Origin: Methylobacterium nodulans ORS 2060
GTDB lineage: Bacteria > Pseudomonadota > Alphaproteobacteria > Rhizobiales > Beijerinckiaceae
Length of the DNA: 64,000 nucleotides
Reading direction: 5' to 3'
NCBI RefSeq assembly: GCF_000022085.1
Contig: NC_011894.1
Span: forward strand, 6,136,501-6,200,500
Part shown: in pieces, positions 35,570 to 44,576 of the stretch
How positions within the stretch are numbered: position 1 is the stretch's first letter
Layout of the letters: each line of letters begins with the position of its first letter
The notes under the pieces: model-generated
The model's database searches: none
What the model was told of the DNA's origin: nothing
Seen by the model: only the letters and a program-made list of their open reading frames with translations
Translations under genes and position numbers: made by a program

Positions 35570-36622
35570 ATGGCCGCGTCCCCGAAACCCGCCCTCGCCG
35601 AGGCGCTGATGGAGAATTCGCGCCTCGCCGAGCTGCCCGGCCCGCAGCGGGCGGCGGCGCTCCTTCTGCTCCTCGGCGACGAGGTCGGCGCGCCGATCTG
35701 GAAGATGCTCGAGGAGGACGAGGTCAAGAAGGTCTCGCACGCCATGGTCCAGCTCGGCTCGCTGGAGGTCGAGACGGTGGAGCAGCTCATCATCGAGTTC
35801 GTGTCGAAGCTCTCCGCGAGCGGCGGCGTCAGCTCCAGCTACGAGCGCACCGAGGCGCTGCTCCTCAAGATCTTCCCGCCCGAGCAGGTCTCGCTGATCA
35901 TGGCGGAGGTGAAGGGGGCCTCGGCCCGCCGGGTCTGGACCAGCCTGACCCAGATCGACCCCGAGATCCTCGCCTCGTTCCTGCGCAGCGAGTACCCGCA
36001 GACCGTGGCGGTGATCCTGTCGCGGGTGCGCTCGGACTATGCCGCGCGGGTGCTCACCATCCTGCCGGAGGACTTCGCCATCGACGTCCTCAACCGGATG
36101 CTGCGCATGGAGACGGTGCAGAAGGAGGCCCTGCGCCACATCGAGGAGACGCTGAGGAGCGAGTTCGTCTCGACCATCGCGCAGACGACCCGGCGCGATG
36201 CGCACGAACTCATGGCGGACGTCTTCAACGCCTTCGACCGCCAGACGGAGACGCGCTTCCTCACCGCCCTGGACCAGAACAACCGGGGGGCTGCCAAGAA
36301 GATCCGGCAGCTCATGTTCACCTTCGAGGACCTGCTGAAGCTCGATGCCGGCAGCGTGCAGACGCTCATGCGCAACGTCGACCGCGACGCGCTCGGCCGC
36401 GCGCTGAAAGGGGCGTCCGAGCCGGTGCGCGCCTTCTTCTTCAGCAACATGTCGAGCCGCGCGGCCAAGAACCTGCAGGACGAGATAGCCTCCCTCGGCC
36501 CGATCCGCCTCAAGGAGGTCGATGAGGCGCAGGCCAGGATCACCGAGATGGCCAAGGAACTCGCCGAGAAGGGCGAGATCATGATCGCCAAGAACAGCGC
36601 CGAGGAGGAGCTGGTCTACTGA
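35570..36622 (+). CDS. fliG: Flagellar motor switch protein FliG
   Basis: Rotor protein linking FliF to FliM/FliN and interacting with the stator. The 350-residue protein shows PGPQRAAALLLLLGDEVGAP, EDEVKKVSHAMVQLGSLEVE, HPQT-type SEYPQTVAVILSRVRSDYAA and, in the C-terminal domain, TFEDLLKLDAGSVQTLMRNV and SEPVRAFFFSNMSSRAAKNL. The last segment is the charged torque helix region. The ATG at 35570 is preferred over one five codons upstream. It lies 31 bases after fliF and 29 bases before fliH. Confidence 0.95.
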   Translation: MAASPKPALAEALMENSRLAELPGPQRAAALLLLLGDEVGAPIWKMLEEDEVKKVSHAMVQLGSLEVETVEQLIIEFVSKLSASGGVSSSYERTEALLLKIFPPEQVSLIMAEVKGASARRVWTSLTQIDPEILASFLRSEYPQTVAVILSRVRSDYAARVLTILPEDFAIDVLNRMLRMETVQKEALRHIEETLRSEFVSTIAQTTRRDAHELMADVFNAFDRQTETRFLTALDQNNRGAAKKIRQLMFTFEDLLKLDAGSVQTLMRNVDRDALGRALKGASEPVRAFFFSNMSSRAAKNLQDEIASLGPIRLKEVDEAQARITEMAKELAEKGEIMIAKNSAEEELVY

Positions 36623-36651
36623 CCAGCCCCCTCTCACCGCCCCGAGATCCG

Positions 36652-37290
36652 ATGGCTCAGGTTCAGCGCTTCCTCTTCGACAACGACTTCCGGGTCCCCG
36701 GCGGCAGCGCCGCGCGGGCGCGGGAGGCCGCGGCCCAGGCGGAGGCCACCGCGCAGGCCGAGGCGGAAGCCCGGGCCGAGGCCACCCTGCGGGCGCAGCT
36801 CGACGCCGCCCATGCGCGCGGCCTGCAGGAGGGCCGCGCCCAGGCCGAGGCGCAGGTCCAGGCCCGTCTCGCCGATGCCCTCAACCGCCTCGCGACCGCA
36901 GCCGCCGGCCTGCTCGCGGCGGCGGATGCCCGGGACGCGGAGCGCGAGGCCCAGGCCCTCGACTTCGCGGTGGCGCTCGGCCGCAAGCTCGCGGGCGAAG
37001 CCCTCGACGCACATCCGGTCGCGGCGATCCTGGAGGCCGCCCGGTCCGCCCTGCATCACCTGCGCGGCGTGCCGCATCTCGCCGTGCGGGTGAACGACCG
37101 CCTCGTGGAGGAGGCCGAGACGGCCCTCAAGCGCCTCGCCCGCGAGCGCGGCTATGAGGGCCGCCTGATCGTGCTCGGCGACCCCGACCTGCCACCGGGC
37201 GACACCCGCCTGGAATGGGCCGATGGCGGCGTCGTGCGCGAGCGCGCCGCCATCGAGGCCGCCCTCGCCACCGCGCTCGCTCCCGCCTGA
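36652..37290 (+). CDS. fliH: FliH-like flagellar export regulator
   Basis: Probable negative regulator and peripheral stalk partner of the export ATPase FliI. The 212-residue protein begins MAQVQRFLFDNDFRV, the typical alphaproteobacterial FliH start. A long Ala/Glu/Arg coiled coil follows (about 20-90, AREAAAQAEATAQAEAEARA), with a C-terminal domain (LDFAVALGRKLAGEAL ... LRGVPHLAVRVNDRL ... LPPGDTRLEWADGGVVRE). Sequence divergence is normal in this family; position between fliG and fliN supports the call. Confidence 0.85.
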   Translation: MAQVQRFLFDNDFRVPGGSAARAREAAAQAEATAQAEAEARAEATLRAQLDAAHARGLQEGRAQAEAQVQARLADALNRLATAAAGLLAAADARDAEREAQALDFAVALGRKLAGEALDAHPVAAILEAARSALHHLRGVPHLAVRVNDRLVEEAETALKRLARERGYEGRLIVLGDPDLPPGDTRLEWADGGVVRERAAIEAALATALAPA

Positions 37291-37306
37291 TCCCGAAGGA
37301 TTCCCG

Positions 37307-37657
37307 ATGGCCCCCGACGACGACCTCGGCCTGCCCCAGCTCAGCGAAGCCGACCTCGCCCTCGACCAGAACGGCGCCGATTCCCTGCGGGACGGCCCGC
37401 CCAGCCCCAAGAGCGCCGCGGACCTGGAGCAGGTCTTCGACGTGCCGGTGGTGGTCTCGGCGGTGCTCGGCGCCTCCCGGATGCCGATCGGCGACCTCCT
37501 GCGCCTCGGTCCCGGCACGGTGCTGGAACTCGACCGCAAGGTCGGCGAGGCGATCGACATCTACGTCAACAACCGCCTCGTCGCCCGCGGCGAGGTGGTG
37601 CTGGTCGAGGAGCGCCTCGGCGTCACCATGACCGAGATCGTCAAGAGCGACGGTTGA
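37307..37657 (+). CDS. fliN: Flagellar motor switch protein FliN
   Basis: C-ring component controlling switching and export. The 116-residue protein has a variable acidic N-terminus and the SpoA/FliMN C-terminal domain: VFDVPVVVSAVLGASRMPIG, LRLGPGTVLELDRKVGEAID and VNNRLVARGEVVLVEERLG. The ATG at 37307 follows fliH by 16 bases. Normal length for the short alphaproteobacterial FliN. FliM is not in this window. Confidence 0.95.
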   Translation: MAPDDDLGLPQLSEADLALDQNGADSLRDGPPSPKSAADLEQVFDVPVVVSAVLGASRMPIGDLLRLGPGTVLELDRKVGEAIDIYVNNRLVARGEVVLVEERLGVTMTEIVKSDG

Positions 37658-37721
37658 GCCAATCGAACCCGATCCCATCGGCGCCGCACGGCGCCCGACG
37701 ACATAAAGCGGAGTGCCCGCG

Positions 37722-39107
37722 ATGCGCCTTCTGATCATCGGCCGCCTGAACGGCGAGCTCGTCACCGCCTCGAAGATGGCCATGAGCCGGGGAGCGGCCG
37801 TCACCCAGGCCGATGGAATCGAGCAGGGCCTGACCGTCCTGCGCGCCAAGGGCGCCGACCTCGTGATGGTCGATGTCTCGCTCCCGATCCGGACGCTCGT
37901 CGCGGCGCTCGCCGAGGAGCGCATCCGCACGCCCGTGGTCGCCTGTGGCACGGGCTCGGATGCCCGCGCGGCGGTGGCGGCGATCCAGGCGGGGGCCAAG
38001 GAATACATCCCGCTGCCCCCCGATCCGGAGCTGATCGCCGCGGTGCTGGAGGCGGTGGCGGCGGATGCCCGGGCCTTCGTGTGGCGCGACCCCGCCATGG
38101 AGCGGGTGGTGAAACTCGCCGAGCAGGTGGCGCGCTCGGATGCCTCGGTGCTGATCAGCGGCGAGAGCGGCACCGGCAAGGAGGTGCTCGCCCGGTATGT
38201 CCACGCCAGGTCAGGCCGCGCCCGAAAACCCTTCGTGAGCGTCAACTGCGCGGCGATCCCCGACGCGCTCCTCGAATCCGAGCTGTTCGGGCACGAGAAG
38301 GGCGCCTTCACGGGCGCGGTGGCGCGGCGCATCGGCAAGTTCGAGGAGGCGTCGGGCGGCACGCTCCTCCTCGACGAGATCTCCGAGATGGATGTGCGGC
38401 TGCAGGCCAAGCTGCTGCGGGCGCTGCAGGAGCGGGTGATCGACCGGGTCGGCGGCGACAAGCCGGTGCGGGTGGACCTGCGGGTGCTGGCCACCTCGAA
38501 CCGCAACCTTGCCGAGGAGGTCCGGAAGGGCACCTTCCGGGAGGATCTGCTCTACCGCCTCAACGTGGTGCATCTGCGCCTGCCGGCCCTTCGGGAGCGC
38601 CCGGCCGACATCCTCGAACTCGCCGAGCACTTTGCCCGCCAATACGCGGCGGTGAACGGCGTCCCGGCCCGCCCGCTCTCGGCCGAGGCGCGCCGGCTCG
38701 TCGTCGCCAATCCCTGGCGGGGCAACGTGCGGGAACTGGAAAATACGCTCCACCGGGCCGTGCTGCTCGCGAGCGGGCCCGAGATCGGACCCGAGGCGAT
38801 CCGCACCCCGGAAGGCGAGGCACTCGCCCCGGAGGGCGAGGCCCTCGGCGGGGCTGCGGGCGCGGCGGCGCGGGCGGTTCAGAATGCGGAGGCGGTCACG
38901 CGCAGCCTGGTCGGGCGGACCGTCGCGGAGGTCGAGCGCGACCTCATCCTCGACACACTCGACCATTGCCTGGGCAACCGCACCCATGCGGCGCGGATCC
39001 TCGGCATCTCGATCCGCACGCTGCGCAACAAGCTCAACGAGTACATGCAGGCCGGCATCACGGTGCCGGAGCCGGGCCAAGCCCGGGTGATCGCCGCCTA
39101 TGGATGA
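37722..39107 (+). CDS. flbD: Sigma-54-dependent flagellar regulator FlbD
   Basis: Activator of sigma-54 flagellar promoters. The 461-residue protein has a degenerate receiver domain (1-115), an AAA+ domain (about 125-350) and a C-terminal Fis-type helix-turn-helix (NRTHAARILGISIRTLRNKL). The AAA+ domain carries GESGTGKEVLARYVH (Walker A), GAFTGA (sigma-54 contact) and GGTLLLDEISEM (Walker B). The receiver keeps VMVDVSLP and KEYIPLP but lacks the N-terminal acidic pair, as in Caulobacter FlbD, so phosphorylation control is unlikely. The ATG at 37722 is chosen over an overlapping GTG at 37713. It closes the fliF operon; a sigma-54 promoter lies upstream of fliK. Confidence 0.93.
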   Translation: MRLLIIGRLNGELVTASKMAMSRGAAVTQADGIEQGLTVLRAKGADLVMVDVSLPIRTLVAALAEERIRTPVVACGTGSDARAAVAAIQAGAKEYIPLPPDPELIAAVLEAVAADARAFVWRDPAMERVVKLAEQVARSDASVLISGESGTGKEVLARYVHARSGRARKPFVSVNCAAIPDALLESELFGHEKGAFTGAVARRIGKFEEASGGTLLLDEISEMDVRLQAKLLRALQERVIDRVGGDKPVRVDLRVLATSNRNLAEEVRKGTFREDLLYRLNVVHLRLPALRERPADILELAEHFARQYAAVNGVPARPLSAEARRLVVANPWRGNVRELENTLHRAVLLASGPEIGPEAIRTPEGEALAPEGEALGGAAGAAARAVQNAEAVTRSLVGRTVAEVERDLILDTLDHCLGNRTHAARILGISIRTLRNKLNEYMQAGITVPEPGQARVIAAYG

Positions 39108-39139
39108 TCCGCCCGGCCTCGCGCTTCCTCCTCGATGAT

Positions 39140-39188
39140 CTTGCGGCGCGGGCCCTCGCGACGCGGCGGATCCCCGCCGCGCCGCAAG
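39140..39188. terminator. Bidirectional hairpin between convergent flbD and sciP
   Basis: A perfect 12-bp inverted repeat cttgcggcgcgg / ccgcgccgcaag encloses a smaller cgcggcgg / ccgccgcg hairpin. It starts 33 bases after the flbD stop codon and ends 3 bases from the sciP stop codon, the expected position for a shared terminator. No long T-run is present. Confidence 0.6.
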
Positions 39189-39191
39189 AGC

Positions 39192-39467
39192 TCACTGCCG
39201 GTAGTGCTGGATGCGCGTCGTGCGCAGGCCCGCGAGGCCGTGCTGCTCGATCGAGTATTGCCAGCTCAGGAATTCCTCGGTCGTCAGGGTGTAGCGCTGG
39301 CAGGCCTCTTCGAGGCTCAGCAGCCCGCCGCGCACTGCCGCCACCACCTCGGCCTTGCGGCGGATCACCCACCGTCGGGTGTCGCTCGGCGGAAGATCCG
39401 CGATCGTCAGGGGGCTTCCGTCGGGCCCGATGACATACTTCACCCTCGGGCGGTGCGGTTCGGTCAT
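39192..39467 (-). CDS. sciP: SciP, CtrA inhibitory protein (DUF1153)
   Basis: Small cell-cycle protein that, in Caulobacter, binds CtrA and blocks activation of its targets (family knowledge). The 91-residue protein MTEPHRPRVKYVIGPDGSPL, with LPPSDTRRWVIRRKAEVVAA and VRGGLLSLEEACQRYTLTTE, is a full match to the DUF1153/SciP helix-turn-helix family. It lies between flbD and flgD inside the flagellar block. The 109 bases upstream contain a CtrA-like site and two GANTC sites, consistent with cell-cycle control. Confidence 0.95.
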   Translation of the reverse strand: MTEPHRPRVKYVIGPDGSPLTIADLPPSDTRRWVIRRKAEVVAAVRGGLLSLEEACQRYTLTTEEFLSWQYSIEQHGLAGLRTTRIQHYRQ

Positions 39468-39520
39468 GATACGCTCTTACACTCGACTGACCTGTCACCA
39501 TCGAGGCTAGCCAGCCGCAT

Positions 39521-39557
39521 TTAAGATTGCTTGAATCCCATTCTTAGGATGTGATTC
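39521..39557 (-). promoter_or_regulatory. sciP upstream region: CtrA-like box and two GANTC sites
   Basis: Plus-strand TTAA-gattgct-TGAA (39521-39535) is one mismatch from the CtrA consensus TTAA-N7-TTAA. GAATC (39533-39537) and GATTC (39553-39557) are CcrM-type GANTC methylation sites. All lie 54-90 bases upstream of the sciP start codon. Control by CtrA and by CcrM/GcrA is an inference from these motifs. Confidence 0.5.
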
Positions 39558-39576
39558 GTTCGCCCGAGCCTGTGGA

Positions 39577-40263
39577 TCACGCCCCCGAGGCGGGGCCGCC
39601 GATCGCCTGAAGGCTGCTCAGCGGCACGCTGCGGCCGCCGACGCTGAGGACCGGCTCCGAGCCCGTCACGTCGACGCTCTCGATCGTGCCCGTCACCGTC
39701 GTGTCGACCGTGACGCTCTGGCCCGTGGCGTCGACCGCCTGGACCTTCAGCATGTAGGTGCCGTCCGGCGCCGCGAGCCCGGTCGAGGTGCGGCCGTCCC
39801 ACGCATAGGTCTGGCTGCCGCTCGTCAGCGCCTTCGTCTGGGTGGCGACGACGTTGCCCTTGGCATCCGTGATCGTCAGCACGGCCCGGGTGGCCGCCCG
39901 CGCGGCGGTGAGCGTCCAGGTGGCCGAGCCTTTGGCCAGGGCGGCGGTGGTGCCGTCCGCCGTCACCGTCTGGCCGACGAGCCCCGCCGCGGTGGCGGCG
40001 GCCGAGGCCTTGCTGGCGGTAAGCAGCGAATCCAGGCGGTCGTTGGTCTTGAGCTGCTGCTCGACCGAGGCGAATTGCACGAGCTGCTGCGTGAACTGAT
40101 TGGTGTCGAGGGGATCGAGGGGGTTCTGGTTCCGGAGCTGCGTGGTCAGCAGGGTCAGGAACTGGTTGAAGTTGCCCGCGATGGTCGCGGCGTCGCTCGA
40201 TGGCGAGGCGCTGCCGCCGGTGCGGTTCGCCGTCGCGAGCGCGCTGCTGACGCTGGATGCCAT
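39577..40263 (-). CDS. flgD: Flagellar hook assembly protein FlgD
   Basis: Hook scaffolding cap. The 228-residue protein has the FlgD N-terminal signature FNQFLTLLTTQLRNQNPLDP and LDTNQFTQQLVQFASVEQQL. A FLG/tudor-like C-terminal domain follows, with YAWDGRTSTGLAAPDGTYML and ESVDVTGSEPVLSVGGRSVP. Normal length. It lies 14 bases downstream of fliK on the same strand, so both are probably made from the sigma-54 promoter upstream of fliK. Confidence 0.95.
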   Translation of the reverse strand: MASSVSSALATANRTGGSASPSSDAATIAGNFNQFLTLLTTQLRNQNPLDPLDTNQFTQQLVQFASVEQQLKTNDRLDSLLTASKASAAATAAGLVGQTVTADGTTAALAKGSATWTLTAARAATRAVLTITDAKGNVVATQTKALTSGSQTYAWDGRTSTGLAAPDGTYMLKVQAVDATGQSVTVDTTVTGTIESVDVTGSEPVLSVGGRSVPLSSLQAIGGPASGA

Positions 40264-40277
40264 GGATGCCTCGTCGA

Positions 40278-41441
40278 CTAGATGCGGATGTCGAGGCCGA
40301 GCCCGCCGCCGCGGAGCAGGGCGAGCGGGACCGGATCGGGATCGGCCGGAGCGGAATCGGCAATGCGCCCCGGAGAGGGCGCCCCCTCGCGGCCGGCCCG
40401 GCCCTGGCCGCCCGACCCATCCTGAAGGGAGAAGCTCAGCGCCGCCTCCGTGCCGGAGAAACCCGCCTGCGTCAGGGCTTGCTGCAGGCTGCCGGCGTCG
40501 CGCTGGAGCAGAGCGAGGGTCTCGGGCCGCTCGACCGCGAGATGCGCCTTGACGGAGCCGTGCTCGCGGTCGAGGTCGAGGCTCACGTCGATCCGGCCGA
40601 GATCGGCCGGATCGAGGCGGATCTCGAAGCGGTTGCTGCCGGCAAGCGAACGCAGGCCGATGGTCATCGGCACGGCGCCGAGCGGCACCGGCGGAGGCGG
40701 CGGGGAGGGGGCCTGCGCCTCGGCGCTCGGCGCGGCGGCCGTCATCGCGGGCGGCGCCCCCGCATCGGGCGGTGCAACATCCGCCAGCACGGCCGCGAAG
40801 CCCGGGGCGGGCGCTGCGGCCTCCGCTCCCTCGGTCCTGTTGTCGGAGGCCGGGGATCCCGCCGCGATCTCGCCCGCCCGGGCCGCCGCGGCTCCGGCCG
40901 CGCCGGAAGCGGCCAGTTCCGCCTCGGGCTCCCCCGACGCGCTCGCTCGCGCGATAGGCGTTCCGGCAGGAGCGGGGGGCGGGGGTTGGACCGGCGGAGC
41001 GGCGGCGCCCGCCTGCCCGTCCGACGCATCTTCCAGCGTCTTGTCCTGTTCGGGCGTCTCCTGTTCAGGCGTCTCCCGACCGTCGGGCTCCTTCGTCCCG
41101 GAGGCGCGGGCCTCGGCCGCGGGGTCGGCGGCCCGGGGTGATGCCCCGGCATCATCACGGGCCGGCGCGCACGGGGTGTCGCCCGGGGCCGTCGCATGCG
41201 CCGCGGCCGGAGACCGGCGGGGCGCGGCACTCTGCGGCGCGCTCTGCGCCGCGCAGGCATCCCGCCGGGCCGGGCCGGCCGGCCTGCGCTCCGCGGCCGA
41301 CGGCGCTCGGGCGGGATCCCGCGCGGGTTGCGCGACCCGAAACGGGGCGGCATCGGCGGATGCCGGGCGCCGCCCCGCATGGCAGCGCGGGCTCTCCCGC
41401 CCCGCCGCATGAACCCCGTCGCCCGCTCCCGTCGCCGTCAT
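40278..41441 (-). CDS. fliK: FliK-like hook-length control protein
   Basis: Secreted ruler that sets hook length and switches export specificity. The 387-residue protein is mostly low-complexity Ala/Pro/Arg-rich sequence for 270 residues. Its C-terminal Flg_hook domain has [20 protein letters not shown], then [20 protein letters not shown] and [20 protein letters not shown]. The ATG at 41441 is supported by a GAGGAG ribosome site nine bases upstream and by a sigma-54 promoter just beyond it. The low-complexity region has the extreme composition typical of FliK. Confidence 0.88.
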   Translation of the reverse strand: MTATGAGDGVHAAGRESPRCHAGRRPASADAAPFRVAQPARDPARAPSAAERRPAGPARRDACAAQSAPQSAAPRRSPAAAHATAPGDTPCAPARDDAGASPRAADPAAEARASGTKEPDGRETPEQETPEQDKTLEDASDGQAGAAAPPVQPPPPAPAGTPIARASASGEPEAELAASGAAGAAAARAGEIAAGSPASDNRTEGAEAAAPAPGFAAVLADVAPPDAGAPPAMTAAAPSAEAQAPSPPPPPVPLGAVPMTIGLRSLAGSNRFEIRLDPADLGRIDVSLDLDREHGSVKAHLAVERPETLALLQRDAGSLQQALTQAGFSGTEAALSFSLQDGSGGQGRAGREGAPSPGRIADSAPADPDPVPLALLRGGGLGLDIRI

Positions 41442-41471
41442 CCCGCACCACTCCTCAGGCCTTGGCGGAAG

Positions 41472-41486
41472 GCAAGGCCGGGGCCA
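41472..41486 (-). promoter_or_regulatory. Sigma-54 promoter of fliK-flgD
   Basis: Minus-strand TGGCCCCGGCCTTGC fits the sigma-54 consensus TGGCACGNNNNTTGC with the invariant GG and GC exactly 10 bases apart. Transcription would start near 41460, just upstream of the ribosome site at 41451-41456. FlbD, encoded nearby, is the likely activator. The other part of the 275-base divergent gap, towards mnmA, shows nothing specific. Confidence 0.65.
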
Positions 41487-41716
41487 TCGAGGCGAAGATA
41501 CAAACGGCTGACAACACTGAAGAAATCCGAACCGCCCGGCGGCCCGATGGCCCTGCCTGCGCGGATCCTGCCGGCCACCCGGCAGAACTTGCCGGACGAG
41601 GACCGGCCGAGGCGCCCTGGCAGAAAGCCGGTTCGATCACTATAGACAGGGCGCGCAGCGCCGTTGCCGAAAGCGGGCCCGCGGCCGCGCCGGAACCAGC
41701 GCCCGCCTTCAAGACG

Positions 41717-42865
41717 ATGAACTCGCTCGATCTGCCCAAGGCCCCGCAGGACACCCGCGTCGTGGTGGCGATGTCGGGCGGCGTCGATTCCTCGGTCGTC
41801 GCCGGGCTCCTCAAGCGCCAGGGCTACGACGTCGTCGGCATCACGCTCCAGCTCTACGACCACGGGGCGGCCACGCACCGGCGCGGCGCCTGCTGCGCGG
41901 GCCAGGACATCCACGATGCCCGCAGGGCCGCCGAGACGCTCGGCATCCCGCATTACGTCCTCGACTACGAGGACCGCTTCCGCGAGGCGGTGATCGACCG
42001 CTTCGCCGACAGCTACATCCACGGCGAGACGCCGATCCCCTGCGTCGAGTGCAACCGCTCGATCAAGTTCCGCGACCTGCTCGCCACCGCCCTCGACCTC
42101 GGCGCCGACGCGCTGGCGACCGGGCATTACGTGGCGAGCCGCCCGCGGCCCGGCGGAAGCCGGGCGCTCTACCGCGCCCTCGATCCGGCCCGCGACCAGA
42201 GCTACTTCCTGTATGCCACCACGGCCGAGCAGCTCGACGTCCTGCGCTTTCCCCTCGGCGAGCTGCCCAAGGACGAGACCCGCCGGCTCGCCCGCGAATT
42301 CGGCCTCTCGGTCGCCGACAAGCCCGACAGCCAGGACATCTGCTTCGTGCCCCAGGGGCGCTATCAGGACGTGATCGCGCGGCTGCGGCCCGACTCGGTC
42401 CGCCCGGGCGAGATCGTCCACCTCGACGGGCGGACGCTCGGGCGCCACGACGGCATCATCGGCTTCACGGTCGGCCAGCGGCGGGGCCTGAAGCTCGCCA
42501 CCGGCGAGCCCCTCTACGTGGTGCGCCTCGACCCCGAGACCGCCCGCGTGGTGGTGGGCCCGCGCGAGGCGCTCGCTACCTCGGTGATCCGCCTTGCGGA
42601 GACGAACTGGCTCGGCGACGAGCCCCTGACCGAACTCGACGGGATGCCCGTCGCCGTGCGGGTGCGCTCGACCCGGGAGCCGCGGCCCGCGACCCTGCGC
42701 TGGAACCGGGCCGCTTCCTGCGCCGAGGTGATGCTGGCGACGCCCGAGGACGGCGTGTCGCCGGGCCAGGCCTGTGCCATCTATGCGGATGAGGGGCCCC
42801 GGGCGCGGGTGCTCGGCGGCGGCACCATCCTGCGGGTCGAGGCGTCGCGGCGCGAGGCAGCCTGA
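41717..42865 (+). CDS. mnmA: tRNA-uridine 2-sulfurtransferase MnmA
   Basis: Puts the 2-thio group on wobble uridine 34 of tRNA-Lys, Glu and Gln. The 382-residue protein has the PP-loop [20 protein letters not shown], the catalytic cysteine region [39 protein letters not shown] and [20 protein letters not shown], and a C-terminal beta-barrel with [20 protein letters not shown]. The ATG at 41717 is the first start close to conserved sequence; in-frame sequence upstream is not family-like. Confidence 0.96.
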   Translation: MNSLDLPKAPQDTRVVVAMSGGVDSSVVAGLLKRQGYDVVGITLQLYDHGAATHRRGACCAGQDIHDARRAAETLGIPHYVLDYEDRFREAVIDRFADSYIHGETPIPCVECNRSIKFRDLLATALDLGADALATGHYVASRPRPGGSRALYRALDPARDQSYFLYATTAEQLDVLRFPLGELPKDETRRLAREFGLSVADKPDSQDICFVPQGRYQDVIARLRPDSVRPGEIVHLDGRTLGRHDGIIGFTVGQRRGLKLATGEPLYVVRLDPETARVVVGPREALATSVIRLAETNWLGDEPLTELDGMPVAVRVRSTREPRPATLRWNRAASCAEVMLATPEDGVSPGQACAIYADEGPRARVLGGGTILRVEASRREAA

Positions 42866-42953
42866 GCGGGCCTGGATCGTTTGTCATCGGTCTTGACGGA
42901 GAAACGGGCTTCAGGCGCCCTCCCGGACGGACCCTGGGGAGAGACTTGAGCCG

Positions 42954-43607
42954 ATGTTGAGTGAGTCGCGGGAGGCGGGCCCCACCACCGCCTTGATGCG
43001 CAAGGCCTATGCGCGTTGGGCGCCGGTCTATGACGTGGTCTATGACAAGCTCACGGAACCCGCCGCGCGCGACGCCGTGACGGCTGCCGTGGCCAATGGC
43101 CGGCGCATCCTGGAGGCCGGCGTCGGCACGGGCCTGTCGCTCGGCTACTACCCGGCCGCCTGCGAGGTCTACGGCGTCGATCTCTCGGAGGACATGCTGA
43201 GGCGGGCGGCGCTCAAGGTCCACCGCCGCGGCCTCGCCCATGTCAAGGGCCTGCAGGTGATGGATGTCTGCCGGCTCGGCTACGCGGACGAGAGCTTCGA
43301 CGCGGTGGTGGCGCAGTTCCTCATCACCCTGGTGCCCGATCCGGAGAGGGCGCTGGACGAGTTCCTGCGCGTGCTCCGGCCGGGCGGCGAGATCGTGCTC
43401 GCCAACCATTTCGGGCAGGCTGACGGCGCGGTGGCCCGCGTCGAGCAGATCATGGCGCCGCTCTGCTCCAGGATCGGCTGGAGCTCGGATTTCAAGGCTG
43501 CCCGCATCGAGGCCTGGGCCAAGCGGCGCGGGGTCACCTTCGTGGGGCTGCGGCCGACCTTCCCGGGCGGCTTCTTCAAGATCCTGCGCCTGCGCAAAGC
43601 GGCCTAA
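42954..43607 (+). CDS. pmtA: Phosphatidylethanolamine N-methyltransferase PmtA
   Basis: SAM-dependent methylation of phosphatidylethanolamine towards phosphatidylcholine, a membrane lipid common in plant-associated alphaproteobacteria. The 217-residue protein has YARWAPVYDVVYDKLTEPAA, the SAM motif RILEAGVGTGLSLGYYP, VYGVDLSEDMLRRAALKV and VLRPGGEIVLANHFGQADGA, close to the Rhodobacter/Sinorhizobium PmtA type. A general SAM methyltransferase is the only alternative. It is followed within 6 bases by a TVP38-family membrane protein. Confidence 0.88.
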   Translation: MLSESREAGPTTALMRKAYARWAPVYDVVYDKLTEPAARDAVTAAVANGRRILEAGVGTGLSLGYYPAACEVYGVDLSEDMLRRAALKVHRRGLAHVKGLQVMDVCRLGYADESFDAVVAQFLITLVPDPERALDEFLRVLRPGGEIVLANHFGQADGAVARVEQIMAPLCSRIGWSSDFKAARIEAWAKRRGVTFVGLRPTFPGGFFKILRLRKAA

Positions 43608-43613
43608 AGCCGC

Positions 43614-44450
43614 ATGCGCGCGCAGGAGCCGGGGCCGCCCGCGGACGAGGCCGGGCCGGAGGCGGTGGCCCGGCCGCCCTGGCGGCGCTGGCTGCGCGTC
43701 CTGCCCCTCGTCGCCCTGATCCTCATCTCGGTCGGGCTCGTCGCAGGCGGCGTCACGCAGTGGTTCAGCCTCGACCGGCTGCTCGCCTCGCGCGCCTGGG
43801 CGCTCGCGATGGTGGAGGAAGACCGCCTGCGGGCGATGGTCCTCACTGCGTTCCTCTATGTCGGCACCGTCGTGGTTTCGGTGCCGGTCTCGGTCTTCAT
43901 GACCATGCTGTGCGGCTTCCTGTTCGGCACGGTCCCGGGGGCGCTGCTCGCGATTTCCTCCTGCACGACGGGCGCCGTCATCGTCTTCTCGATCGGCCGC
44001 ACGGCGGCGGGCGGATGGTTGCTGCGCAACACCGGCGGGCGGCTCAACCGGCTCGCCGCGGGCTTCCGGCGGGACGCCTTCTCGTATGTGCTCTTCCTGC
44101 GGCTCCTGCCGCTCTTCCCGTTCTGGATGACCAATCTTGGCCCGGCCATCTTCGGGGTGAGGCTGCGCACCTTCGCGCTGGCGACGCTCATCGGGATCTC
44201 GCCGGGCGGCTTCATCTACGCGGCGACGGGTGCGCGGATCGAGGCCGTGGTGGCAGCCCACCAGGACGCGAAGGCGGCCTGCCTCGCGGCCGCCGGCACC
44301 GATTGCGACCGCGCCCTCTCCCTGCGCTCGGTGATCACGCCGGAACTCGTCGCGACGCTGCTTGCCCTGGGGATCCTGGCGCTGCTCCCGGTCCTGCTGC
44401 GGCGCCTGCGCCGCAAGCCCGCGACGGAGCCGATCCCCTGCGACGATTGA
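43614..44450 (+). CDS. TVP38/TMEM64-family inner membrane protein
   Basis: A 278-residue multi-pass membrane protein of the SNARE-associated/DedA-like superfamily; such proteins are implicated in lipid scrambling or proton-linked transport. Hydrophobic segments lie at about 28-50, 80-100, 105-130, 165-180, 190-215 and 240-262. The family core is VPVSVFMTMLCGFLFGTVPG and RLLPLFPFWMTNLGPAIFGV. The start is 6 bases after pmtA, so the two are probably co-transcribed, which is compatible with a lipid role. Confidence 0.85.
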   Translation: MRAQEPGPPADEAGPEAVARPPWRRWLRVLPLVALILISVGLVAGGVTQWFSLDRLLASRAWALAMVEEDRLRAMVLTAFLYVGTVVVSVPVSVFMTMLCGFLFGTVPGALLAISSCTTGAVIVFSIGRTAAGGWLLRNTGGRLNRLAAGFRRDAFSYVLFLRLLPLFPFWMTNLGPAIFGVRLRTFALATLIGISPGGFIYAATGARIEAVVAAHQDAKAACLAAAGTDCDRALSLRSVITPELVATLLALGILALLPVLLRRLRRKPATEPIPCDD

Positions 44451-44576
44451 GACCCCCCTATGCGCTCGGCGACTTGGCCTAATCTCTCCGCCGAATCCGT
44501 CGCGCGTCGTCGACGCCGGCGGCTGCCGGGCGGGTAGCTCGCCCGACGTAATGCGATCGGGGAGGATCGGATCGTC

